DNA of 64,000 nt from SMWC01 sp045561055 (lineage in GTDB: Bacteria > Pseudomonadota > Gammaproteobacteria > Steroidobacterales > Rariloculaceae), in NCBI GenBank assembly GCA_045561055.1, contig JBJKYL010000019.1, positions 124,001 through 188,000 of the forward strand, given 5' to 3'. Positions 8,564 through 16,307 of this stretch are shown here, one piece after another. Below the pieces are notes generated by a model, which was not told the origin of the DNA, made no database searches, and saw nothing but the letters and a program-made list of their open reading frames with translations. The translations under genes were made by a program, and so were the position numbers. Each line of letters opens with the position of its first letter. The stretch's first letter is position 1.

Positions 8564-9645
8564 CCGCTTTTAGCCTCAGGCCACGATACAGTGAGTTTGG
8601 CACCACGATTTGGGCCTTCGCTCTCAGCTGAGATACTTGCATTTGAAAGTTTGATGAGACGTTGCACGATGTAGAGCCCGAGGCCCGTGCCTGGGGTAGA
8701 GCGGCGTAACTCGTCGCCGAGTCTGTAAAATTTCTCAAAGATCATGGCAGCGTCCTCGGGCGGGAATCCAAGGCCGTCGTCCCTGATCGAGAATTCAACA
8801 TGGTTGCCACTCAGACCCGCGTGTAACTCGATCCGCCTTCCCTTCCCCGCGATGCAGGCTTTGACGGCATTATCTAGCAGATTTCGTAACACGGTTTCCA
8901 GTATTGTCCGATCGGCATAAATTACTAGGTCCTTCTGCATGTCTAGCTGAAGCTCGATATTGTTGTGTGCGGCACGAACTTCCAACTCCTTTACACAAGA
9001 CTCGGCGAGCGGATGAAGTTGTATGGTTTCGGGTGAGAGCTGAACGCGGCCCTCCTCGAGACGGGTCGTGTCGAGCAGATTATCTACCATACGTAGTAAC
9101 CGTTCGCCGTCGTCGAGTATTCGAAGGCCTAGGCGCTGACTGTCGTCATCGTTCACGCGCACCAGTAGCGTTTCAGCTGAAAGCCGCATACTTGCGAGCG
9201 GGCTCTTGAACTCATGTGATACTGCCGCAAGAAAATTCTGCTGCCGCACTCGCAATTCGGCGTCGTGACGAATTGTTCGTGTTAGGACGGTCAGGCCGGA
9301 TAGCAACACCAACAAAAAAAATCCGCCCTCCCAGACGTGGCGATTGATTCGGGAAGAGGCTTCTTCTGCGAGCATGGCTGAGACGCCTTCATTGACTGAT
9401 GCTGTGCCGTTCGCTGGCGAGATATCGAGATGTGGTAGCAGTGTCTCGAGGGTTTCGGGGGCGTTCGCAAAGACGGAAACAACGGCTTGTGCATCTGCCT
9501 CGTACAGCATGGCGAGTCGCTCGTGCATGTTTCGGGTATAGCTCACGGACTCTGTAGTCCACCATGCTACCTGCGCGATCGAGATAACGAGCAACGTGAG
9601 AAAGCCGATCTGCAGCGCCTTAACAGGATCACGCCTGAGAATCAT
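8560..9645 (-). CDS. Membrane sensor histidine kinase inside the heme operon
   Basis: Inner-membrane sensor kinase of about 361 residues. The first membrane helix is at residues 8-28, a periplasmic sensor loop of about 80 residues follows, and the second helix is at 107-123. The HisKA domain has phospho-acceptor His144 in AAVSHEFKSPLASMR. The ATPase domain has N box NLLDNAVKAC, G1 box RDDGLGFP and G2 box GTGLGLYIVQ. The ATG at 9645 is preceded by GGAGAG and overlaps the hemL end by 17 bases. A longer frame to 9777 lies wholly inside hemL and is rejected. The periplasmic loop shows no recognisable sensor domain. Kinase and regulator are an unusual insertion between hemL and hemE. Confidence 0.94.
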   Translation of the reverse strand: MILRRDPVKALQIGFLTLLVISIAQVAWWTTESVSYTRNMHERLAMLYEADAQAVVSVFANAPETLETLLPHLDISPANGTASVNEGVSAMLAEEASSRINRHVWEGGFFLLVLLSGLTVLTRTIRHDAELRVRQQNFLAAVSHEFKSPLASMRLSAETLLVRVNDDDSQRLGLRILDDGERLLRMVDNLLDTTRLEEGRVQLSPETIQLHPLAESCVKELEVRAAHNNIELQLDMQKDLVIYADRTILETVLRNLLDNAVKACIAGKGRRIELHAGLSGNHVEFSIRDDGLGFPPEDAAMIFEKFYRLGDELRRSTPGTGLGLYIVQRLIKLSNASISAESEGPNRGAKLTVSWPEAKSG

Positions 9646-10951
9646 AGGTCTCTCCAGTATTTTGTGGGCTGACGTCGTTGAGTACGTGCCCGAGTGTGGC
9701 AGCGAACCGGTCGATATCATCGCGGCTATGGGCCATAGAGATAAAACCGATCTCGTACGCTGATGGTGCGAGCGCAATGCTACGTGCTAGTAGTGCGTGG
9801 AAAACTTCTGCGTAAGTTTTACGCGCCTGCGAGGCGATAGCCTCGGCGCTACGTGGTAGTGATTGTGTGTCCCAGGCAATCCAAAACATCGAGCCCAGCC
9901 GGGCAAGTTTGGCGTTGATATTCGCGTTCTCAAGAACGGGATTCAATAGGATCTCGAGATATTGGCCGAGTGCATCCAGTTGTCGCCAGCCGTCATTTTT
10001 TTCGAGGATTTTCAGTGTTGTTAAACCAGCTGTCATTGCGACCGGATTGCCGGAGAGAGTGCCAGCTTGGTAGACGCCACCCACCGGTGCGAGGTGTCGC
10101 ATGATCTCGGTCGTCGATGCAAACGCGCCAACAGGCATGCCGCCGCCGATAACTTTTCCAAACGTTGCGATGTCGGGCGTTATTCGGTAATGCTCAGCAG
10201 CGCCACCCTTGCCGAGACGAAAACCGGAAATTACTTCGTCGAAGATCAGTAGCGCGCCATGGCTACTACATTGGTCACGCAACAGTTGCAGAAAATCTGC
10301 CCGCTGTATCAGTAGACCGTTGTTGGCGGGTACTGGTTCGATGATGACAGCTGCGATACGCGCTCCTTCTGTTCGGAACAGATCGACGAGTCCTTTGTCG
10401 TCGTCTAACTCGAGCACGCGTGTAAGATGGGTAAAATTTTCGGGCACTCCTTCGGAAGAGGGTCGGCCGAAGGTTGCGAGACCCGAGCCTGCCGCGACGA
10501 GTAGGGAGTCTATGTGGCCGTGGTAGCACCCTGAGAACTTTACAATGAGGTCTCGTCCGGTCGCTCCGCGTGCCAGTCGTACGGCACTCATGACCGCTTC
10601 GGTTCCCGAGGAAACGAAGCGTACCTGCTCAATACCCGGATAAGCATCGACGACTAATTCTGCGAGTTCGATTTCGGCTCGGCAGGGGGCACCGTAAGAC
10701 ATACCTTGTTTTGCGGCTTTCGTGACAGCCTTTGTAACGTTTGGATGGGAGTGGCCGAGAATCAGTGGTCCCCAAGACCCTACAAAGTCGAGATAGCTAC
10801 GGCCGTCGACGTCGGTTATTTCTGCGCCGCTGGCAGACGCTATCACGGGAGGGGAGCCGCCGACCGCACCGAATGCCCGTACCGGTGAGCTAACGCCGCC
10901 CGGCAGAACGCATTGTGCCTTTGCGAACCAGTCTTCGGAACTTTTACTCAT
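9629..10951 (-). CDS. hemL: Glutamate-1-semialdehyde 2,1-aminomutase
   Basis: PLP enzyme that converts glutamate-1-semialdehyde to 5-aminolevulinate, the second committed step of the C5 heme route. It shows LPGGVSSPVRAFG at the N-terminus, the SSGTEAVMSAVRLARG cofactor phosphate loop, IFDEVISGFR, and the PLP lysine in TFGKVIGGGMPVGAF. The length of 440 residues is slightly above the family norm of about 427. It overlaps hemB by four bases and the kinase gene by 17 bases. Family recognition is unambiguous. Confidence 0.97.
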   Translation of the reverse strand: MSKSSEDWFAKAQCVLPGGVSSPVRAFGAVGGSPPVIASASGAEITDVDGRSYLDFVGSWGPLILGHSHPNVTKAVTKAAKQGMSYGAPCRAEIELAELVVDAYPGIEQVRFVSSGTEAVMSAVRLARGATGRDLIVKFSGCYHGHIDSLLVAAGSGLATFGRPSSEGVPENFTHLTRVLELDDDKGLVDLFRTEGARIAAVIIEPVPANNGLLIQRADFLQLLRDQCSSHGALLIFDEVISGFRLGKGGAAEHYRITPDIATFGKVIGGGMPVGAFASTTEIMRHLAPVGGVYQAGTLSGNPVAMTAGLTTLKILEKNDGWRQLDALGQYLEILLNPVLENANINAKLARLGSMFWIAWDTQSLPRSAEAIASQARKTYAEVFHALLARSIALAPSAYEIGFISMAHSRDDIDRFAATLGHVLNDVSPQNTGETYDSQA

Positions 10952-11952
10952 AACCAGCCACCCCGTAGTGCGTCGCGTGCATGGTAGGTGATGATCTGGT
11001 CGGCGCCCGCGCGGCTAATCGCGTGCAGGTTTTCGCGTACCACACGCGCCTCGTCGATCCAGCCGTTGGCGGCCGCAGATTTCACCATCGCGTATTCGCC
11101 CGATACGTTGTAGGCTGATAGTGGTAATAAGGTTTTCTCGCGAACGGCTTGGATGACGTCAAGGTAAGCAAGCGCGGGTTTCACCATGATCATATCGGCG
11201 CCTTCGGTTTCGTCGAGTTTTACTTCGCTTAGCGCTTCGAGCGCGTTACGCGGATCCATTTGATAACTTTGTCGGTCGCCGTGTTGCGGAGAGGAGTCTG
11301 CGGCGTCACGGAATGGCCCGTAGTAGGCGGACGCGTATTTCACAGCATAGGCAAGTAGAGCGACGTTACCGTGATTATGATCGTCGAGTGCGTCGCGTAT
11401 CGCGGCGATGCGGCCATCCATCATGTCCGATGGTGCGACGATGTCAGCGCCAGCATCCGCATGGCTTAGCGCGGTGCGTGCTATCGGATCCAACGATTCG
11501 TCGTTGAGGATACGTTTTCCTTTTACGAGTCCACAGTGGCCGTGATCGGTATAGGCGCAAAGGCAGACGTCTGTTATGACGATGAGGTCGTCGCCAAACT
11601 CGGCTTTTAGTCGTGCGACGGCCCTTTGCACTATACCGTTTGGATCCCAGGCGAGCTTGCCGTCGGGTGTCTTTGTCGCATCGTTTTCGGGATGGCCGAA
11701 TAAGAGCGCTGCGCGAATACCGAGTTCTAGATCGGTGTTGACCTCTGCGATGAGATTATTGAGACCAAGCTGTGATAAACCGGGCAGCGATGGAATAGGT
11801 TCTTCGGCCTTATCGGCGGGAAGGACGAAGCGCGGTACGATAAACTGTGATGGTGCAATATGAGTTTCCGCGACGAGGTCGCGCATGGCTTGTGTCTGGC
11901 GTAGCCGCCGTGGTCGTATGCGCCCCGGCGTTGTAATATTCAATTTACGCAT
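10948..11952 (-). CDS. hemB: Delta-aminolevulinic acid dehydratase (porphobilinogen synthase), zinc type
   Basis: Condenses two 5-aminolevulinate molecules to porphobilinogen. The catalytic zinc site is intact, with Cys130, Cys132 and Cys140 in DVCLCAYTDHGHCG, so this is a zinc-dependent rather than magnesium-only form. The two active-site lysines are Lys205 in YAVKYASAYYGPFRDA and Lys258 in MIMVKPALAYLD. At 334 residues it has the normal length. It overlaps hemD by 13 bases upstream and hemL by four bases downstream, consistent with translational coupling along the operon. Confidence 0.97.
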   Translation of the reverse strand: MRKLNITTPGRIRPRRLRQTQAMRDLVAETHIAPSQFIVPRFVLPADKAEEPIPSLPGLSQLGLNNLIAEVNTDLELGIRAALLFGHPENDATKTPDGKLAWDPNGIVQRAVARLKAEFGDDLIVITDVCLCAYTDHGHCGLVKGKRILNDESLDPIARTALSHADAGADIVAPSDMMDGRIAAIRDALDDHNHGNVALLAYAVKYASAYYGPFRDAADSSPQHGDRQSYQMDPRNALEALSEVKLDETEGADMIMVKPALAYLDVIQAVREKTLLPLSAYNVSGEYAMVKSAAANGWIDEARVVRENLHAISRAGADQIITYHARDALRGGWL

Positions 11953-12674
11953 CTCAGTGCCTCCATCAATCCATCGAGCCCGGGGCTAGTAGCTTGTCCC
12001 GTCACATCCAAGTCTTCTTCCATTACAGCATCAGTCGTGGACGGGCCGATCGTGAATATTGCGGCCTCAGTATCAACCTCAACCTGGTTGATAAAACCCT
12101 CAACGGCAGAAGGGCTCGCGAAGAAGATGTTATCCGCGTCGAATGACGACAGCACTTCCTTTTGCCTTAGTTCGGCCGCGGGAACGGTACGATATACATT
12201 GATCCGCGTACAGGTCGCACCGGTATCTCGCAGCGTTTCCTCAATTGTATCCCCGGCATTCTCGGCAACGGCGATCAAAAGCCGTGAAGGATGCTCGGTA
12301 ATTTGCGCCTTGAGTGCCTGTGCGAGCGAGGCTGCAGTGCCCATTTCGCTCATGAGGTCGGCGCGGCCGAATGCGACGATAGCCGCATCTGCGGTTCTCG
12401 GGCCGACAACAGCTATTTTTACAAGATCAGGAAGTGTTTCGCCGTTTAATGAGACGAACGCATCGACACCGCGTTGCGATGTAAAAACGAGCCAGTCCGT
12501 TTGTGGTAGTTCGGTTTCGATAGTTTCCTGGAGTTCGTCGCTGTTGAGTAGCTCGATATGAATACAGGGCAGAACGACGACAGTTGCACCCTCGGCTTCG
12601 AGAGAGAGAGCCCATTCGTGGCAATCCTCGGCGCTACGTGTAATTAGTACACTTTGTCCAGCGAGCGAGCTCAT
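11940..12674 (-). CDS. hemD: Uroporphyrinogen-III synthase
   Basis: Closes hydroxymethylbilane to uroporphyrinogen III with inversion of ring D. The family has little sequence conservation. Support comes from SLAGQSVLITRSAEDCHEWA at the N-terminus, LVFTSQRGVDAFV, IAVVGPRTADAA, NIFFASPSAVEGFINQV and FTIGPSTTDAVME, which is the usual two-lobe pattern. The ATG at 12674 overlaps the hemC stop as ATGA and is preferred to an upstream in-frame start at 12695. At 244 residues it has the normal length. Its position between hemC and hemB is the classic hemCDB order. Confidence 0.93.
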   Translation of the reverse strand: MSSLAGQSVLITRSAEDCHEWALSLEAEGATVVVLPCIHIELLNSDELQETIETELPQTDWLVFTSQRGVDAFVSLNGETLPDLVKIAVVGPRTADAAIVAFGRADLMSEMGTAASLAQALKAQITEHPSRLLIAVAENAGDTIEETLRDTGATCTRINVYRTVPAAELRQKEVLSSFDADNIFFASPSAVEGFINQVEVDTEAAIFTIGPSTTDAVMEEDLDVTGQATSPGLDGLMEALRCVN

Positions 12675-13588
12675 GAGTTCTGCAAGCCTTCCCATGCCAT
12701 GTCGACTAGAGCGCGTGGTTCTTTGCCGTAAGACTTAGTCGCGATGAGTTCGCCATCGTGTTCGATCTGGGCGATAAGTTCCAGGCCGTCGAGGTGACCA
12801 TTTTCACGGCAGTATGCACCGAAAGCTAGGTCGCAGCCACCTTCTACACGGGCCAGCAGCGCGCGCTCGACGGCAACGCTAAGCTGTGTTGAGCTATGGG
12901 CCAGGATGCTGAGCAAGCTCATGAGTTCAGTGTCGCTATCACGGCATTGCAGTGCTAGTGCGCCTTGTGCCGGAGCGGGGATAAACACGGTAGGGTCGAG
13001 TCGTGCGACTACGCGATCGTCGAGAGCTAGCATTGGGCGGTCGTCTAACGTCGAAGCCTGCAGCCTGTTGAGGCCCGCTGCTGCAAGTACGACCCCGTCA
13101 AAGTCTTTGTTCAGGCGACCAATGCGAGTAGGCACGTTGCCGCGTATAGGCTCTACGATGAGATCAGGTCGTAAATGTTTTAGCCAGGCTTGGCGTCGTG
13201 CTGAAGCCGTACCGACCCGGGCCCCTTCTTTTATTGGAATACTTCCAGTGGCCTCGCATCCGGCTTCGCTTCGCATGATCAGAGCATCTGCTACATCTTC
13301 GCGTTGCGGTATTGCGGCGAGTTTGAGTTCTTTTGGCGATTCAGTTGGGAGATCTTTTAACGAGTGCACTGCTACGTCAACCAATTCGTTTAGCAGTGCC
13401 TGTTCGATCTCCCGCACGAATACGCCGGTTGGGCCTATAGCGCCGAAACTCGACGCGTCGGATTGATCACCAACCGTCTTGATGATGACGAGCTCGGTCT
13501 GGTGGCCGAGCTCGATGAGCTCGCTGGCAACGGTGGTAGCCTGTGTTCGAGCTAGGTGCGACCCACGCGTGCCGATACGGATCATCAT
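12671..13588 (-). CDS. hemC: Porphobilinogen deaminase (hydroxymethylbilane synthase)
   Basis: Polymerises four porphobilinogens into hydroxymethylbilane. It opens IRIGTRGSHLARTQA and has the substrate-binding HSLKDLPTE and RVGTASARRQAWL. The dipyrromethane cofactor cysteine is Cys252 in RVEGGCDLAFGAYC. At 305 residues it has the normal length. There are two possible ATG starts, three bases apart, the first overlapping the hemA stop by four bases. Confidence 0.97.
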   Translation of the reverse strand: MMIRIGTRGSHLARTQATTVASELIELGHQTELVIIKTVGDQSDASSFGAIGPTGVFVREIEQALLNELVDVAVHSLKDLPTESPKELKLAAIPQREDVADALIMRSEAGCEATGSIPIKEGARVGTASARRQAWLKHLRPDLIVEPIRGNVPTRIGRLNKDFDGVVLAAAGLNRLQASTLDDRPMLALDDRVVARLDPTVFIPAPAQGALALQCRDSDTELMSLLSILAHSSTQLSVAVERALLARVEGGCDLAFGAYCRENGHLDGLELIAQIEHDGELIATKSYGKEPRALVDMAWEGLQNS

Positions 13589-14919
13589 CGGCCTATCGCT
13601 CGTTTTGGTGTTACGGCCTGTTTGAGCGCCTGGCGTAACTCGTCCGCAAATTCTGGATCGAGACCGTTGAGGAACGCATCAAGGGCGCCATCGGGGCCGT
13701 TATAAAGTAGGCCGCGCAGGCCGAGACAAGGGATGTGCGCGAAGCGGCGCGCGAGCACTTCTGACCAGGTCTCGATCGCGGCGCGCTCTTCGTCGCCGAG
13801 GCCGCTGAGCTCTTTCTTTAGTAGGCGCTTTACGCCTACCTGTGCTGTGTGTTGGTAGCGTTGCTGTAGCACGCCGAATAACGGGCCATAAACGCGTTCG
13901 GCAAAGCGGTCATGGAGTCTGAGCAGTGCGTCATCGACGAGTTCGCGCGCTTGTGCGGCTTCGATAAGACGTGCTTCACGGTTTCTTTCCGCTTCGGCTG
14001 TCATTTCGTCCATGCCGATCCGTTTTATGCCAAGCTGGGCGCAGGCTGTCGGGTCGATATCGGCCGGTATAGCCATGTCAATTAGCAACGGCGCCTGGCC
14101 CGAGGGAGTTCTGGTTGCGAGTCGCTCGAGTATCGAAGAACCGATGAGCGTCCCGCGAGCGCTGGTCGATGACAGTAGGGCTTCAATAGCCGGCGGGTCT
14201 GTCTGAAAATCGGCGAGCGAAATAAATTCGGCATCATAATCTACTGCCCGCTCGGCGGCTTTACTAGCCGAGCGGTTGACGAAAAGTAATGGGATCCCCG
14301 CTTTACTCAGTGATTGTGCTGCGCGCTCGGTCATCGGTGAGATGCCGATAAGGGCCGTGGTACCGGGCGTGTGCGCCATACGTGCGCTAATATGTTTAAC
14401 CGCTACCTCCGCCAGCGATACGCGGCCCGTGCCGATATCAGTTTCGCCGCGGACGAGCGCGGCGATTTTCAGCGACTCCTCGAAAAGCAGTTTGAGTCGC
14501 GGCCCACAAAGCCCAGAATCGAGGGCGGTTTCGTAACATTGACGCACCTGGCCCGCGATCTCGACTTCGCCGATTGCCGCGGAGTCGAGTCCAGCCGCCA
14601 CGAGGAAAAGATGCTCGCATGCGCCTTCGCCCTGCCAAGCTTTGAGCGTGCGTTCTGCGAAGCCTGGTTCTGCGGGGCTACCGGTTAGAAATTCATAGAT
14701 GAGCGGACGGAGATCCCGCGATGGTGTTGCTACAGTGCGCGCAAAAAATAATTCGACGCGATTACAGGTAGCGAGATAGGCGACCTCGGCAAGGTTGGCG
14801 CGGTCGGCAAATTCACGCAGCGCTTCGGTCAGCGTCTCTTCCGACAGCATGTAGCGATGTAGTCCTTCGCTACCCTTATGGCGCCAGGAGATTCCGACGA
14901 CGCTAAGATCTTCGAGCAT
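13585..14919 (-). CDS. hemA: Glutamyl-tRNA reductase, first gene of the heme operon
   Basis: NADPH-dependent reductase that converts glutamyl-tRNA(Glu) to glutamate-1-semialdehyde and commits glutamate to heme. The catalytic Cys52 lies in YLATCNRVELFF. The substrate-binding stretch is AAGLDSAAIGEVEIAGQVRQ. The NADPH domain is degenerate at its usual glycine motif (LIGISPMTERAAQSLS). A long C-terminal dimerisation helix follows. The ATG at 14919 is preferred to a TTG at 14937, giving 444 residues. HemA is the usual control point of the pathway, and the region upstream contains a direct repeat suited to the operon's own response regulator. Confidence 0.95.
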   Translation of the reverse strand: MLEDLSVVGISWRHKGSEGLHRYMLSEETLTEALREFADRANLAEVAYLATCNRVELFFARTVATPSRDLRPLIYEFLTGSPAEPGFAERTLKAWQGEGACEHLFLVAAGLDSAAIGEVEIAGQVRQCYETALDSGLCGPRLKLLFEESLKIAALVRGETDIGTGRVSLAEVAVKHISARMAHTPGTTALIGISPMTERAAQSLSKAGIPLLFVNRSASKAAERAVDYDAEFISLADFQTDPPAIEALLSSTSARGTLIGSSILERLATRTPSGQAPLLIDMAIPADIDPTACAQLGIKRIGMDEMTAEAERNREARLIEAAQARELVDDALLRLHDRFAERVYGPLFGVLQQRYQHTAQVGVKRLLKKELSGLGDEERAAIETWSEVLARRFAHIPCLGLRGLLYNGPDGALDAFLNGLDPEFADELRQALKQAVTPKRAIGR

Positions 14920-14956
14920 GCTCGGCCTACGAGTCAATTACCTGTATTTGAGATTA

Positions 14957-14992
14957 ACCTTTCTGTAAGGTCTTTTGTCACGGGCGTGTCAC
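14957..14992 (-). promoter_or_regulatory. Putative operator upstream of hemA: TGTCAC direct repeats (11-bp period)
   Basis: Two perfect TGTCAC hexamers (plus-strand reading) occur at 14976-14981 and 14987-14992. They are exactly 11 bp apart centre to centre, so on the same face of the helix. A small inverted repeat, ACCTT-N5-AAGGT, lies at 14957-14971 on the hemA side. PhoB/OmpR regulators bind head-to-tail sites with this period, and TGTCA is also the core of the known Pho box. The hemA start is about 57 bp downstream. Site identity is inferred, since no binding evidence exists and no promoter hexamers stand out. Confidence 0.5.
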
Positions 14993-15025
14993 GATTGGAC
15001 TGAAATAGTGTTCTGAACGAACAGT

Positions 15026-16099
15026 TTAGAGGTGATGGTTTTGTTCATCGTGGTGTGACTCGAAGGCCGTTAGGACTTCCGTCTCGATCCGCTCACGTTG
15101 CGCGCTAATACTATGCGCGAGGTTGATTTGGCTCCGGGTGCGTGCTTGATTGTGGCTGCTTGGGCTACGGAAACGCAATGGATCCCAACCGAAGTGACTC
15201 TCATTTAACGCATCGGCGCAAAATCTTGCGGCCAGTTCGACAGTGATTGTGAGAATGGCAGCCGGAATTTTGTGCCACTCGTTTTTAGTTAGGAGTGACT
15301 TAGCTTCACGCGCGTAACCACTGACTGCACTTTTAAATATCAGTATGGAAAATTCAGAATTAGTTTGATCTTCGGCGTTCGGGTTACACCATGAGCGGCA
15401 TGCGTCGCCGATTTCGAGCACGATGGGCATGTGACCTAATGTATCGAGATCAATGAGACATTTTGCTTTCTTGGTGTCGCTAGAAAATACGATATTCGAG
15501 ATCTTCGGGTCGCCGTGCACAATGCGTTCGGGTTGGTTGCCGAGTTTCGGTAGCCGGCTAGCGAGTTCGAATATCTCGTTAGCGAGAAATTTCACGCGCG
15601 AAATTTCGGTATGATTTTCGTGCGTCTTTAGTGCGGCGCTGAGGTTCGTAAGATGCATGACTGTGTCGTGAACCTTCAGGCGAACATTAGAAAATCTGTG
15701 ATCGAGTCCGTCTACGGTGGTATGGAAGCGTCCGAGAAGCGCGCCGGCCTCTTCTGCTTGGTGTGTGTTTTCTATCCAATCGAATGTTCGGCCGGAGATA
15801 TAGGTTAGCTGTCGCCAATTTTCGTCGTCAATTTTATTTGATAGCTTGCCATTAGCCGATGGGATCAGCATTGGTGTCAACACCCCGAAGCTTTGCAGAT
15901 GTCTAGTTACCACCTCGATGTCATCGTTGATCGTAGTCGGAAATATTGGATTGACCCGTTGTAAAACGCGCCGTTCACCATCGGGCATGACAACAAGCCA
16001 GCTAGCGTTGATGAGGCCTGCCGGAAGCGATTCGAAGGATGCATCGCTGAGCCCGAGTGCGGCGATCACGTTGATATTTGGAATGGATGAGCTGGCCAT
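15026..16099 (-). CDS. Aminoglycoside phosphotransferase (APH)-fold small-molecule kinase
   Basis: Cytoplasmic kinase of 357 residues with the APH/choline-kinase fold. The catalytic loop is VHGDPKISNIVF (catalytic Asp and Asn) and the metal-binding loop is CLIDLDTLG. The N-terminal lobe contains a nucleotide-binding strand pattern around VVMPDGERRVLQRVN. The motifs are closest to sugar or amino-alcohol kinases (NahK-like N-acetylhexosamine kinase and homoserine-kinase-like groups), and a resistance role is unlikely. It is upstream of the heme operon on the same strand with a 106-bp gap, so a separate unit is likely. Substrate unknown. Confidence 0.8.
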   Translation of the reverse strand: MASSSIPNINVIAALGLSDASFESLPAGLINASWLVVMPDGERRVLQRVNPIFPTTINDDIEVVTRHLQSFGVLTPMLIPSANGKLSNKIDDENWRQLTYISGRTFDWIENTHQAEEAGALLGRFHTTVDGLDHRFSNVRLKVHDTVMHLTNLSAALKTHENHTEISRVKFLANEIFELASRLPKLGNQPERIVHGDPKISNIVFSSDTKKAKCLIDLDTLGHMPIVLEIGDACRSWCNPNAEDQTNSEFSILIFKSAVSGYAREAKSLLTKNEWHKIPAAILTITVELAARFCADALNESHFGWDPLRFRSPSSHNQARTRSQINLAHSISAQRERIETEVLTAFESHHDEQNHHL

Positions 16100-16307
16100 T
16101 TGGTCGCAAGTATATCGCGCGAAGATCAGCAGGCCTTAACGAGGATTCCCTTCGTTTCGCCGCTCGCCGCTATAGAATTGCGCCATGATGGCAGAACCTC
16201 TGGCGAATAGGCTCGTCGATATGTGAGACATCTGATCATAGGGTGCTATGACTTCTTCCCTCGTGATTAACGTATCTGCGATGCGCATGGTTGTGATGAC
16301 GTATACC

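Noticed and set aside
9646..9777. Longer N-terminus for the histidine kinase
   Set aside because: It would extend wholly into hemL and lacks a ribosome site; the ATG at 9645 with GGAGAG is better.
12037..12561. 174-residue open frame on the plus strand inside hemD
   Set aside because: It lies antisense to a confidently identified hemD frame, contains Ser/Ala-rich composition with no family motif, and has no ribosome site.
12906..13466. 186-residue open frame on the plus strand inside hemC
   Set aside because: Antisense shadow of hemC; Ser/Arg-rich, no motifs or start signal.
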